Of a stretch of 64,000 bases of DNA, positions 21,869 to 33,379 are shown in pieces. Position 1 is the first letter of the stretch; the number at the start of each line of letters is the position of its first letter. A model generated the notes under the pieces. It made no database searches, was not told where the DNA came from, and saw only the letters and a program-made list of their open reading frames with translations. Made by a program: the position numbers and the translations under genes. Source of the stretch: Forficula auricularia (lineage: Eukaryota; Arthropoda; Insecta; Dermaptera; Forficulidae); the NCBI GenBank assembly GCA_024734495.1, contig JALMQS010000915.1, forward strand, positions 1 through 64,000, read 5' to 3'.

Positions 21869-22460
21869 ACTTTATCCAATGCAAAGCATGGGTAAAGTAT
21901 TGCAATCGCTCTCGGGGCAAGCGTGGCTTCAAAGGGTCCTCAGGTAAAGACTACGGAACCCATGGACTCAATTAAAGTCACAAATTGTAGTATTCAATTA
22001 GGTTGAATTTTAGCACGTGACGGTTTTGCCAAAAATTACATGGGGTCTCGTCGAGAGGCCAAAAAGTGCGATTTTTTCATTTAGTGCGTGCGTATGGATG
22101 GATGTATGGATGTTATCGTTTTTTTGGCCCACGATTTTTTCCACACCGTTGCACCAATTGAAATGAAATTGAAAACCTACCATTAGTTTAACAAAATGAA
22201 GCGCTGATTAGTTTTTGGTACATATCGGACCACAAACATTAGTACTTTATTTCAGTACTTTTTTAGTTTTTCTAAATATCTTGAAAATGACTTAACCAAT
22301 TTTGATGAAATTTAATATCCTAATTAAGTACCTTGGGGACCACAAAAAAGGTTGAATGGGGTTTTTAGTGGAATTATATTTTAAAGTACTTTACTCAAGA
22401 ACATATTAATATTTCAAATGAATTTGGATAAAGTTTAGCAACGATCCGTTGCAGTTTATT
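21869..22460 (+). mobile_element. Helentron-like family A element, short form (copy A2)
   Basis: It has the 5' palindrome ACTTTATCCAATGC/GCATGGGTAAAGT, the subterminal TTGGATAAAGT and the 3' palindrome GCAACGATCCGTTGC at 22438-22452. The interior lacks the 119-bp arrays of A1. Insertion was in the T-run that is uninterrupted at 860-868 of the paralogous block, so the boundaries are confirmed by an empty site. Confidence 0.85.
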
Positions 22461-22465
22461 TATTT

Positions 22466-23076
22466 TATTATACATACAGGATATGGTCGAGTATTGTAAT
22501 CGTGCATGAAAAAGTGTTTTTTTTCCCTTCTTTTTTTCGAAATATCTCAAAAACGGCTGAAACTATTTTGATTAAAAAAATTGAGCGAATCCATGGCCTT
22601 TCAGTCTACAAAAAAAGCCCAAATAAGTGAACATCAGAAAAATTATATTTTTTGAGATAATAATTGTTTTGTCAAAATGTCTGTTAGTCTGGTTGTCTTG
22701 TTGTCCGTCCGTTAGTCTGTGCGTTACCAAATTTTTGTGGACGAGCTAGCTCGAAAACTAGTGTGAATATCGAAATCAAATTTCACACGTAGTTTTGGTC
22801 CATTGAGATTAAGAGCTGATTAGATTTTGGTGCATATCGACCCAAAATTAAGGGGGGTAGAGGGGGGGGTTAAAAATTAAAGATCTAGGTCGTTTGAGCA
22901 AACTCAACCAAATTTTGTATACATAATCAGTGGGAACCCAGAAGTCTAAAAATCCAAAAAACTAACCCCTCACCTACATGATTATAAATAGTTTTATTAA
23001 ATATTAAATATAAGTGAGGGGTCAGGTTGTATGGTAAAGTCAAGTGGATGGTCACATCAGAACACGTCAGCTTATT
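22466..23076 (+). mobile_element. Helentron-like family B element (copy B3)
   Basis: It starts directly after A2 with TACATACAGGATATGGTCGAG (decayed palindrome) and TATTGTAATCGTGC. It ends with the subterminal inverted repeat TTGTATGGTAAAGTCAAG and ATCAGAACACGTCAGC, then the T-run. The same empty site in copy 1 confirms its right boundary. Confidence 0.85.
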
Positions 23077-23699
23077 TTTTAATACTTTGGTGCTCTCTCC
23101 CGAAAAAACTTTGAGTACATGCTCCTGGCTTGTGCTTTAATAAAATTATGGCTAAGGGCTTAAAAAATGAATGTTCAATTTTTCATAAGTATAATTAAAA
23201 AATAAAATATAATTATATCAGTAACATATTTTCACGCACATACCCGATGAGGGATGTTATAATTAATAAATAATATTAATATTTATAAAACATTTTCATT
23301 AATTTTAACAGACAGAAAATGTAAAATTAAATTAATTTAATAGTTTTCTTACAATTACATACTAAATGTTTTGATAAAACTTTCAATCCATTATAATAAT
23401 ATTTGCTCTGTGTGGCGGTTTAGATCTAAAGATGATCCTTATTTGAGGAATATTTATTTAATAAAGTCATTTGTAATTTATAAAATAAAATTTATTTTAA
23501 AATAAGTCCAAATGCCTGGAGAAAATGTGAAATCATTTAAGAGATGTTCTCTTTGTTAGCGGCATTGTTAAAGAGGCGCCACCAGCGCTCTCAATTGTTA
23601 ATCGATTTCAAATTCAAATTTGAATTTTGTTATCAAAGTAAATTTCTAATATACATGGTGCATATGGGCGTTGGCAGCAATTTTCCAAGGGGGGTCCAA

Positions 23700-24190
23700 T
23701 AAAACCTCAATATAGATTTAGAGCAAAAATAAGCCGGCCAAGTCTGAGTCGGACACGTATACCGAGGGTTGCGTTTCTTTTATAACTTCGAAAATATTTA
23801 AGTTATCAAATTCATTCTTATTTATAGTTGCTAATTCGTATCACCCCAACCTCATGACCCCTCCCTATAAATAGAGGAATAATAGTAGTTTAAAACTTCT
23901 TTCTGAGGAAAAAGTATTGCTGTGATATTTGTAATAAGAACAGTGTACACCAAGTTACAAGAAAGTGTGTTTCGCTAATAGTCATTACAACTTTAGACCT
24001 ACTAGTTGTACTGTGTATTTTATTCACTTCTAAAGAATTAGAAGAGGCTTGTTTTTATTACCTTCTGTTGAAGTTTTAAAACTAGACAGATTTTATTTTT
24101 TTATATTATATAGGTGTTTTAGGGCGCATCAACGACAAGGGTTATGAGCGCCTCAAAGTTTATTTTGCTTTGTATGCGGTCAGGGACGGC
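23700..24190. other. Intergenic sequence
   Basis: No gene is seen. AAGCCGGCCAAGTCTGAGTC at about 23730 resembles the start of a known kind of dispersed insect repeat, but no ends are visible. Confidence 0.35.
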
Positions 24191-24194
24191 GGAA

Positions 24195-24335
24195 CCGTGG
24201 GGTCAGAGGGGTCAGCTGACCCCCCTGGGAATTTGTCTACGTATTCCATACCCCCAGACCCCCCGGTAGGCCTACATCACTTTTCAAGTTTTGACCCCCC
24301 TGGCCTAAGATCGTTCCGAAGTGCCTGCTCTTTGG
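24195..24335. repeat. GC-rich dispersed repeat, copy 1
   Basis: CATACCCCCAGACCCCCCGG, TAGGCCTACATCACTTTTC and CTGGCCTAAGAT recur at 39205-39330 (CATACCCCCCAGACCCCCCG, TAGGCCTACATCACTTTCC). The left edge holds GGGGTCAGCTGACCCC, itself palindromic. Confidence 0.7.
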
Positions 24336-24339
24336 GAAG

Positions 24340-24573
24340 CTAGAAAATTTTCATGGGGGTTCAGTCCACAAAGCAAAATATTTAGTGGGAATTATTTTTT
24401 ATTAAATCAAATAGGAACTTCAAGAAAGAACATAATTCTTGATTAAACATATGAAATATGTTTAATTAAGGTTAGTTTACCATAAGAAACAGTTTGTCGT
24501 TGCCGTTACTCATCCCATGAACCCTGCCCTTTGGGGGGGGGGGTTCTGACTCCCCCCCCCGTAGCTACGCCCC
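24340..24573. repeat. GCTACGCCCCTG-ended element, short copy
   Basis: It shares GAACATAATTCTTGATTAAAC, GTTTGTCGTTGCCGTTACTC and the closing CCGTAGCTACGCCCCTG with the longer element at 27478-28406. The left part TTTTCATGGGGGTT corresponds to TTTCCATGGGGAGGG there. Only one unit is present, and the palindromic middle of the longer copy is absent. Confidence 0.6.
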
Positions 24574-24693
24574 TGTTTGTATGTGCTATATTCCATGCAC
24601 TGTATCACAGTCTAAGGACAAATAAAATAACATGATAAATTTTATAAAATAATAACAAAATAGAGCTATACAAAATAGCAACACAGATAAAAC

Positions 24694-24862
24694 CGAGGGA
24701 TGAACCGCAATTGGAATTAGATGTACATCGTCTTTGGAATTGTGTGGAATTATTTTGGAATTCATTAGATAATGCCCCTTCATCATCTATTGTCTTCTAC
24801 TTTGAAATGAAAGTGGAAGTGGAAGTAGGTGTACACAATATTAGGTCGCGGTTCACCCTTCG
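24694..24862. mobile_element. MITE, TIR CGAGGG..GAACCGC, 169 bp, copy 1
   Basis: The inverted termini are CGAGGGATGAACCGCAATTGG and GGTCGCGGTTCACCCTTCG, and the perfect 8-bp duplication GATAAAAC lies at 24686-24693 and 24863-24870. The interior has GGAATTCATTAGATAATGCC. An 8-bp TSD points to the hAT, P or Merlin superfamilies. No coding capacity. Confidence 0.9.
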
Positions 24863-24869
24863 GATAAAA

Positions 24870-25925
24870 CTATATAAGATAACAACGCAGATAAACTATA
24901 CAAGAAAGCTTTTATTTGTAGGATATAATGCTAATTTTTGAACCCCTTGCAGAAATTTCAATTTCTTAACCCTCCCTGGTGGAACAGATTAAATTAATTC
25001 AGGGGTCGAAAAATTTGCAAGTCCGCCATAATGACATTAACCACATACCAAATTGAAAAGAAGAATTATTCAAAGTAAAATAAAAATGGTTTTGTTTTAA
25101 GTTTGAGAGTGTCTTAATAAATCGTACTTAAATTTTTTTAAAGAATTCAACCTAAGGCAGAAGAAGCGTTAAAAACAAATTCATTTGACCTATCTTGATC
25201 TTAACACTCGGGGGAAAAAAACTTAATTTAAATTCATTAAGTTAGATAAGCAAGATGAAAATATTTCTATTTCCTAGATACACACACAAAGGGGCATAAG
25301 TGTGGGTGGAATGGTGTGGCGGGTTATAAATTAGAATGTTTATTTGACTTGGGCCGGTGTCGGCCACCCGGTGGCCTCCTCGGACACCCGCTGCGTAAGA
25401 CATTTATTTATTTATAACTAGATAAAAACGTGAAAAATCGGTAAATGAAAAATGGTGCATTAATGTGTGTGCACTTCGCTATAATAAACACTTATAGATT
25501 GATATCCAAGTCAACAGGGGGACAATTTATAGCCGTTGATGAACAAGGGTTATGCGTGAGGTCCTCCGAAGACCCGAAGACCCATCCACTTGTCTCAGGA
25601 ACAACTACTACCTCCTCCACCTGCCTTACTCAGAATCAAACACAATTAACAACCTGAGCATTTTTGTTGAGTAAAAATAAATTATCTTTTTTATAAAAAA
25701 TCTACCATTCAAATTCTAAATATTAAAAAAAAAACAGGTGAAAAATTGTTCTTTAAAAACATAAATAAAAAAAAATGCTATTTATCTGCCATACCGAGTG
25801 TTAGCAATTACTATTTTGGAGTAGGATTCTGATTCTGTGATACACCTATGCCTAAGGCCTTATTAACTATTAAGCAAATAAGTATGTCAACTGCTAAATA
25901 GACTTCCATACTGAAAGTTCGGCAC
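24870..25925. other. Intergenic; one possible exon near 25445-25657
   Basis: The only coding-like part is a plus-strand frame that includes STGGQFIAVDEQGLCVRS and EDPKTHPLVSGTTT. I see no convincing splice sites and do not recognise it. GC-rich sequence near 25350-25395 carries a self-complementary CCGGTGTCGGCCACCCGG. Confidence 0.3.
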
Positions 25926-25931
25926 TTAATA

Positions 25932-27366
25932 TACAGGGTGTTCCACAGAGCTCGTACATTAAAAGTTTTCATGGAAGGAGTTGAGAGAAAATTTTGAACT
26001 TTGACATAAATATGTTTTAAAATATGCTCTTTTTAAATAAATTAAACAACTTTTGGAAACTTTCGGATTTGCCGCAACTTTCTTATATTCAATGGAACTC
26101 CCTAAATATTTTTCCATCATTAGATTAAGTGTTAAAACACAGATCATTTTGTATAATGCACTCGATGTCTAAAATTTATCATTTCTGAGTTATTTTAGAT
26201 AGTTTGTTAAATCGACCAATTTAGCGTTCATATTTAAAAATTAATATTAATCAAACTAATTAATTTGATCAATCAGAACTCTTAATTAGACATTACAGAA
26301 TCTTATACAATCATAAAAATTCAAATTTTATATCCAGGATGACCATAATAATCGTTTAATTCGGCAAATCAAAAAGTTGTTAATACTCAATTTTTTTCAA
26401 ATGGAACATGGCATAAATTTTAGTATTTTTGAATTCTACATAAAAATCTAATAGAAGTTTATTAAATATTCTCTATACCTAAAATGAATAGTTTTTTAAA
26501 TAAAAAATATTTTAAATTTCACTCGTCCAGATTTTATTTGTTATGTATAAATAATTAAGATCTGCATGAGTGAAATTTAAAATATTTTTTATTTAAAAAC
26601 TAATCATTTTAGGTATAGGGAATATTTAATAAACTTCTATTGGATTTTTATGTAGAATTCAAAAAATACTAAAATTTATGCCATGTTCCATTTGAAAAAA
26701 TTGAGTATTAACAACTTTTTGATTTTCAGAAATAAACGATTATTATGGTCATCCTGGATATAAAATTTAAATTTTTATGATTAAGATTTTTTAATGTCTA
26801 ATTAATAGTTCTGATTGATCAAATTAATTCTACAAACAATAGTTCGAACAATGGTTCGATCACATATGTGTACCGGATTTTGTGTATAACTCCTAATTAA
26901 CTGAAGATGGCCAAATAAAATTCAGGCCGAAACGTTTTATTAAAGGTGTTTTATTGAACCCAGTGATTCCATCTTTGTCAGATACCTCCTCCTTCATCTA
27001 ATACAGTTTCATCACAGCCACGAACTCTAACAATAGTTTAATTATTATTAATTTTTAAAGATGAAGGCTAAATTGGTAGATTTTACAAACTATCTAAAAT
27101 AACTCAGAAATGATAAATTTTAGACATCAAGAGCATTATACAAAATCATCTTAGTATTTAACACTTAATCTAATGATGCAAAAATATTTGGTAAGTTCCA
27201 TTGAAAATAAGCAAGTAGACGGCGATTTCGGCAAAGTCGAAAATGTCCAAAAGTTGTTAATAATTTATTTAAAAAGAGCATATTCCAAAACATAAATATG
27301 TCAAAAGTTCCTCTCAACTCCTTCCATGAAAATTTTTAATGAACGAGTTCTGTGGAACACCCTGTA
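25932..27366. mobile_element. Giant palindromic TIR element, TACAGGGTGTTCCA ends, 1435 bp
   Basis: Terminal TACAGGGTGTTCCACAGAG and CTCTGTGGAACACCCTGTA are inverted, and the arms continue to match for about 600 bases, meeting near 26540. TA dinucleotides at 25930-25931 and 27367-27368 are the likely target duplication. There is no coding sequence. A fold-back retroelement (26845-27028) is inserted in the right arm and absent from the left. A truncated right end of the same family lies at 49806-49876. The superfamily is uncertain; a TA duplication suggests a Tc1/mariner-like mechanism. Confidence 0.85.
26845..27028 (+). mobile_element. Penelope-like terminal unit with hammerhead-like core, 10-bp TSD
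   Basis: AACAATAGTT flanks it at 26835-26844 and 27029-27038; the left arm of the host palindrome gives the uninterrupted site. It contains CTGAAGATGGCC-aaataaaattca-GGCCGAAACG, GGTGTTTTATTGAACCCAG and ACCTCCTCCTTCATCTAATAC. The same unit, in both orientations, flanks the Penelope-like element at 61741-63608, so this is a solo terminal unit. Confidence 0.85.
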
Positions 27367-27477
27367 TATATATAATTTTACCTGAATGACCCGTCAGTCC
27401 TTGAATTCAATAATTCTGCTCGCCTTAGAGGCCGGCAAGTAGCAGAAAAATAATTATATCTTCCAAAATCAATGAGA

Positions 27478-28406
27478 GTGGCGTAGCCGGAAAATTTCCA
27501 TGGGGAGGGTAATCAATCCACAAATAAAAATATTTAGTGGGAATTTTTTTTATTAATAAAAATCGACTAGTTAAATTGTGTTTTTACGCGGAGTTTTGGG
27601 GTAGTTGTAATTTCTTGGACCCTTTATGTTTTTGGGTGTGCTGAATCCGAATCTGAGGTTTGCTAACAAAATTTCGTGACTGAGCATTGTCAAAAATGCA
27701 AAAAAAGGTAAAATTTCCTTTTCAAAATGAAAGATCATAAAATTTCCTTCAATGGATATGACCCGAATCCTCAAAAGTGTCATGGAAAATCCTGGATATC
27801 TATAAATCTGAGTTTTATCAAAAAAGTGGTTCAAGTAAACGTTCAAGTAAGTAAAATTTCCTAGAGAATGAGATAGAAATCAAATTTCTAGGATGACAAT
27901 TTTTTGAAAAAATGGATCATTTCCTGTCATGGAAAATGCTGGAAGGAGAAAAAAGCTAAATGATGAAATTTGTAGAAAATTTTATGACCTTTCATTTTGA
28001 AAAGGAAGGTTATTTACGAAAAATTGATAGTTTTCGAGTTATAAGCAGAAAACAGCCAAAAAAATGAGATCTTTTACTTTTTTGCATTTTTGACAATGTT
28101 TCGTCACGAACTTTTGTTAACAAACCTCAGATTCGGATTTAGAACACCAAAAAACATATAGGATCAAGAAATCAAAACTACTCAAAATTTTCCACGACTC
28201 TTTAGAGAATAATTTAACTGGACTAAAAAGGTAAGTACTTAATAATAATAAAAAAGAACATAATTCTTGATTAAACATATGATATATATTTAATTACGGT
28301 TAGTTTGCCATAAAAAACGGTTTGTCGTTGCCGTTACTCATCCCATCAGCTCCTGCCCTTCGGGGGGTTCTGACTCCCCCCCCCCCGTGGCTACCCCTCT
28401 GAATGA
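27478..28406. mobile_element. GCGTAGCC/GGCTAC-ended element with palindromic core
   Basis: It opens with GGCGTAGCCGGAAAATTTCC and closes with CCCCGTGGCTACCCCTCTG, similar to the common CAGGGGCGTAGC-type termini. Inside, 27571-27760 and 27985-28205 are inverted copies (ATGCAAAAAAAGGTAAAATT / TTTACTTTTTTGCATTTTTG; AACCTCAGATTCGGATT / AATCCGAATCTGAGGTT). A shorter relative lies at 24340-24573. Confidence 0.6.
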
Positions 28407-28409
28407 GCT

Positions 28410-29085
28410 TATAAAACTCTTCAGGAATCCATTTTATTAGTTTTACGGATACAAATTTTTGTTTAATTTTTGTCAAGTGGTGTAATCATGCGTTTTAAAC
28501 GTTCAAGAAATTTTTAAGTATGTAGGTACTAATTATTCTGTTATATTGGTTTCTCTATTTATATTTTGAGAGTCTTGTCAGGTTTTAATTTCTATCTTAA
28601 AAAAAAAAAAAAAAAAAACAAGTCATTTAAACAAGAAGAACTTTTTAAGCATCTGTGATTTCAAAATCTTATTAGGAAAATTTAATAGATAGAAATAAAA
28701 TAAAGATGCGTGTATTTTTTATTACGAACATCCAATCTGTTTTTTAATAGGGCCATATGTAAAAGAAACGAATGCAGAGCACACTTGTCGGCTATAAAGT
28801 AAGATAGAGGCGCTGTGACAAAGGTTCCCGAGGGATTCTTCCCTTCCCAAAAGGAGGACACCTGAGCTCAATGCCCCTTCCTCCTTCAACGACTTACATC
28901 TGTTATTTTGTAACTTTACGGAAGTGTTTAAAAGATAAAACACGTCTTAGAAAAAACATCAGAAAAAAAATTAAATAAAAGACTGTTAGTTGTAAATTGC
29001 AAATGAAATTAAGTCAAGACAGAGTGAGGGTTGTTTGTAAGAAAACAAGAGGTTGTCATCTATTAGATCCGAGATGGAATGAATT
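28410..29085. other. Intergenic sequence with A20-type tract
   Basis: No gene is supported. A run of about twenty A residues at 28599-28618 may be a retroelement tail, but no element is visible upstream. Near 29050-29085 the piece TTGTCATCTATTAGATCCGAG belongs to the D-type fold-back family and is cut by the next element. Confidence 0.4.
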
Positions 29086-29090
29086 ATTAC

Positions 29091-29480
29091 TTTACTATAC
29101 AGGGTTTGGTCAAGTATTGTAATCCTGCATGAAAAAGGTGTTTTTTAGCTTCATTTTTTTCGAAATATCTCAAAAACGGCTGAAACTATATTATTGAAAA
29201 ATATTGGTGTTTTGCTCTACAAAAGCGTCCTAATGAGAGAACATCTAAAAAATTATATTTTTCGAAATATTAATGATTTTGTTAAAATGTCTGTTACTAT
29301 GTAAGTTACCAAATATTGTGTACGCTCTAGCTCAAAAACTATGTGGGAATTTAAAAACGAAATTTTACATATAGATTCTTTATATTGAAATTAAGAGCTG
29401 ATTAAATTTTGCATGGATATCGAACCAAGTTTATAAGTTTAATATTATAAATTATTTAAAAAGAACGTCATTATAAATTG
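29091..29480 (+). mobile_element. Helentron-like family B element (copy B4), 3'-truncated
   Basis: It starts TACTTTACTATACAGGGTTTGG and GTCAAGTATTGTAATCCTGC and continues with CTCAAAAACGGCTGAAACTA. It diverges after about 29420 and lacks the 3' palindrome. It interrupts a D-type fold-back fragment. Confidence 0.75.
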
Positions 29481-29885
29481 GGGGAAATATTTTTACATAT
29501 TCTATTTTTTAGTGTGCCAACATAATAAACTTTATTTCTTTTTCTAGGGGGGGGGGGCAGCTGCCCCTCTTCCTGCCCAAAGCTGGGCACATCCTTCCTA
29601 TGTAATATTACGTCTCATGGGCCACTTTTATTATAATACTATATAAAGAGAGAAGAGGCCTAAACATGACCCTTTCCGAAAAATCCCCCCTTCAAAAAAA
29701 ATCCTTCTAGCTACCACCGTTCAGTGTGCATGGCCCCCGCATCAAATTTCAGGCCCGGGGCCCAATATCTGAACCGGGCCCCTTATAATGGAATAAGTAT
29801 GTTTTTTTATGAACCGGAAAAATTTGGTCACCCTACGGATTTTTTTCTAACATACCCCCTTAAAAAAAATAAAAATATGACACAT

Positions 29886-30050
29886 CGAGGGGTGAACCGC
29901 GATTGGAATTAGGTGTACACCTCTTTGAAATTATGTGGAATTATTTTGGAATTCATTAGATAATGCCCCTTAATCTATTGTCTTCTACTTGGAAATGAAA
30001 GTGGAAGTGGAAGTAGGTGTACACGATATTAGGTCGCGGTTTATCCCTCG
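29886..30050. mobile_element. MITE, TIR CGAGGG..GAACCGC, 165 bp, copy 2
   Basis: Termini CGAGGGGTGAACCGCGATTG and TCGCGGTTTATCCCTCG; flanks TGACACAT and TGTCACAT agree at 7 of 8. Same internal GGAATTCATTAGATAATGCC as copy 1. Confidence 0.88.
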
Positions 30051-30447
30051 TGTCACATCTGGACTGCGGGCCCGGGGCTCACAGGTGCACTTGGACCCCC
30101 TTGCAGGGGCTATGTCAGTATGGCTGAATTTGTGATAATCAAATAACTAGATCAAATTAACCTCCTTCTAATCTTAGTCTTTTTTGAAATCTTGGATTAT
30201 GATGGTAGTAATTGAATCCGGACCCGCATATCCACCTTTATATTTAAGTTCATAAAAGCCTTCCTTACAAAAGCTTGAAGCTTGCAATACGACCTTAGAA
30301 GTAAATTTAATAATAGCTCTTATAAAAATTCAATTATGGGGATTGGAGAAAAAATACAATTTTTTTAAAGACTAAACTTTGCGGAAATTTTAGTGATTCG
30401 GCAATTTTTCGTTATAGAATGATTTACCTCTAAGCTAGAAAATTAAA

Positions 30448-32790
30448 CTCAAAGAGAAACAAATAGGTTGTCCTCTGCTTTATGCAAATAAATATACACA
30501 CATATATATCAAACATAAATTGTTTGAGACTATAGTTTCGAAAGCTTGGCCTTCATCATCAGTCATTTTTAAATTGAATCGGTGAGTTGAAAAAGGTACA
30601 CATTCCAAGCGCATAAACTTTCGGAAAACTAAAAAAATAGATCTGTGTCGTAGGACACCGGATAGGAACGAAGTTCCTTATTATAAAAATATTAATTTTA
30701 AGTTCTATTCTAGGTATAAAGAAAAATAATTATTCGGGTATACATTTTTTATTATGATTTTTTTATCGATAAAAAGCAAAGAAACTACTTTATAAAATTA
30801 TCTTAACACCTTTATTTTATTTACAATGATTTATAAAAATATATAATATATAATAATAATAATATACAAAAAGAAACAGGTATTTATATGAATAATAATA
30901 ATTAAGCATAATTATGTTCTATCATAGAAACTATAGCTTTATGGTAACTAAAATAAGTTTTCATTATCTTTTCTATGCTTCCGAAGAATTTGTTGACGCT
31001 GTGCATTATTTAATCTCCGTATATTTTCAGTACGAAAATTAATTACAGTTATTAATGGCAATAATAATTTTATTAAAAATGTATATAATTTTCATACCAT
31101 ACCTTGGATCTTTTGTATTTTTTTCTTTATTCTTTTGTCGATACTCTGTTGATATAGCCTACTTGTTTTTTTTTTTATATTTTTCTCCGATACTGAAATT
31201 GATTATAAAATCATTAATTTCTCGTCTGATGTCTACTAACTTTACAGTCGTATTTAAAATTACACTGCAAAATATTATAATATATATAATATATATACAT
31301 TATATACCGTACCTTGTTTTTTTTTCCCCGCTCCCGATACCTTTTTGGTACTCGGATTTTTTTTTCGTATTTCTTTCCTTCAAAGAAAATAAAATAAAAA
31401 AATGTTAAAATTAAATCCATGAGTGCTAATCGAGGGAGGGGATGGAGAGGTGGGTACTGAACAAACTTGTATGGAAATATTTTTTGAATTTGAGAAAAAA
31501 CAGTATATGAATTTATACAATGTTTTACTCAGTATATTATATAAATATCTAACTAATAGATACTCTAATAATAAATAAATAAATAATCTTAGATATTTTA
31601 ATAATAATTCATCAAATCCTCGTTGGAAATCAAATTCCAAGGAATTTTTTCTTCTTCTTTAATTTTTATTTCCTTAAATAGAATAAATAAATAATAAAAT
31701 TCAATTAATTAAATAAATAAATAAATTATAGGAATTAGTTATGAAATCAATTAGGGATTCACGGGGATTTTACACATACACCCACGATTAATATATAACG
31801 CTTACCTTTAGTAGATTTTTTTTAATTGATTATTTTCTTCTATTAGCTGGAAATATAATAAATAAATTAGTAGAATTATTGCAATATTCTTTTATTTATT
31901 TTCATTTCATTTTCATTTATTTATTAATTAAGTAAGCACACCTTTGTTATTTGTTGCTGAATAACGAAATGTTCTGAATGTTCTGTCTCTGAATTCGATG
32001 CCATTTTATTGAATTCTATTATTCTGTCTATTAAATTAATAAAATTTTTAAAGAGGATTATTTCGATAAATAGAAGCAGAGAGGTAGAGGAGGGTAATGA
32101 AATAATACCTGTTGAATCGAAAGATTCAACATCGAACAGCATCGATTCCCGACCAGAGCACAAGCCAGAGGCCCCGCCCCCAGAGTGGCTGAGTGGATGC
32201 GCGCGCATGAGCATTGGCTCGCTTGTTTTTATTTAACGTTACGGACACTTTTCACCGACTAGGGTACCACCCCGAGGCGTCCCATAAGGAACTTCGTTCC
32301 AAAAACTGATTTTAAAAAACAATTATGTTTAAAATAATTTGTTTTTATGTGCAATTTTGTTTGCCACACTGAGATCTACAAATTTGCCATTGACAACATT
32401 TTTGTAAAAAAAATTATTTTTTTCAAAAATCAGTTTTTTTTTAGTTTTCCGAAAGTTTATCGCGCTTGGAATGTGTACCTTTTTCAACTCACCGATTCAA
32501 TTATAAATATTATTTTTCATGGGGTCAGTATCGCGTAGATATTGAAAAAAAATTTCTTACTTAGCAAACAAGACTGACCCCGTGAAAAATAATATTTATA
32601 ATTATAAAAAAGACTGATGATTAAGGCCAATCTATAGTCTCAAACAGATAAATAATATATACAGTATACACATGTATATATTTGATATATATGTGTGTAT
32701 GTTTATTTGCAACAAGCAGAGTACAACTTCTTTGTTTTTCTTTATGATTCAACAACTCTGCTACTCTCGGCAAAATAAAAACTTTTCAAT
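30448..32790. mobile_element. Large fold-back retroelement, family 2 ends, 2343 bp
   Basis: The flanks TAGAAAATTAAA (30436-30447) and TAGAAAAATTAAA (32791-32803) are a near-perfect duplication. The outer arms are family 2 modules (AAAGAGAAACAAATAGG at left; CTCTGCTACTCTCGGCAAAA at right). Next come hammerhead-like cores on both sides (right: CTGATGATTAAGGCCAATC with TATAGTCTC; left on the minus strand CTGATGATGAAGGCC with CGAAACTATAGTC), then inverted CGAAAGTTTATCGCGCTTGG-type arms. A 1.6 kb unique core (30685-32285) is bounded by inverted AGGAACTTCGTTCC. The core has AT-rich sequence, short open frames on both strands and a GC-rich right end, but no gene I can name. It may be captured sequence or a decayed internal region. 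Confidence 0.7.
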
Positions 32791-32885
32791 TAGAAAAATT
32801 AAAGCTTAGTTTAGATGTACAGTTTATTGATAAATACACCTGTGATAAATTTCAATTCATCAGTTTTAACATTTAGCTAGCTGTA

Positions 32886-33142
32886 TATCGTCAGCTTTTA
32901 GAGTGTAAACCTGCTAACTCCATTTTTTATCATATATGACATATTAATACCGTTCTAAAGAAAAAGAAATGCAGCATCGTCCAAGTAAAACTGCTACTTA
33001 AAATTACGATCGTAATTGTAGAAAAAAATGTGAAAAATAGTTTCTTTCCATAACAACAATTTTAAATTTTGTTTGTTTTTTCTCTGCCCTGTAAAATTTC
33101 CTTGTTGTGAGTTAGCAGGTTTACTCTCTAAGGCGAAGATAT
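32886..33142 (+). mobile_element. TIR MITE, ATCGTC..TTAGAGTGTAAACC ends, copy 1
   Basis: The left terminus ATCGTCAGCTTTTAGAGTG with TAAACCTGCTAACT and the right terminus AGTTAGCAGGTTTA with CTCTAAGGCGAAGAT are inverted. The interior has GATGCTGC-type sequence (GCAGCATCGTCCAAGTAAAAC). Related copies are at 58668-59613 (minus, interrupted) and 60658-60858 (truncated). Confidence 0.75.
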
Positions 33143-33379
33143 GATAATTAAAATTTTTCCGATTTTTTGGATTCTTGAATTTTTGGGAAATGTAATAATT
33201 TTCGAAATTAGTTGTCAGTAAATAAATATTATTTTATTTAAAAAACAACACTTATTTATGTCACGTCTAGTATTTTTAATACTTACTTATTTTAAATAAT
33301 ATACGGGTCAAAAAATGAATGAAAGGATTAAAAATAAATTAGTTGAAGTAAAGAAATTTTTTTTTGAAACTTTTTTAAA

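Larger units (their letters stand above)
21032..23695. repeat. Segmental duplication, copy 2, with two nested elements
   Basis: It is paralogous to 1-1545 over its whole length apart from Helentron-like elements A2 (21869-22460) and B3 (22466-23076). It keeps the TGACGTCA site near 21489, the GA-rich tract near 21590, the minus-strand exon relic ending at 21343 and the final GGCAGCAATTTTCCAAGG. Small indels and substitutions throughout show that the duplication is not recent. Confidence 0.85.

Noticed and set aside
28722..28943. 73-codon minus-strand frame
   Set aside because: No recognised motif and no splice context; kept only as unassigned sequence.
31055..31408. 117-codon open frame rich in F, I and Y
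   Set aside because: AT-rich low-complexity reading with no signal peptide logic or conserved motif; an opposite-strand frame of equal quality overlaps it.
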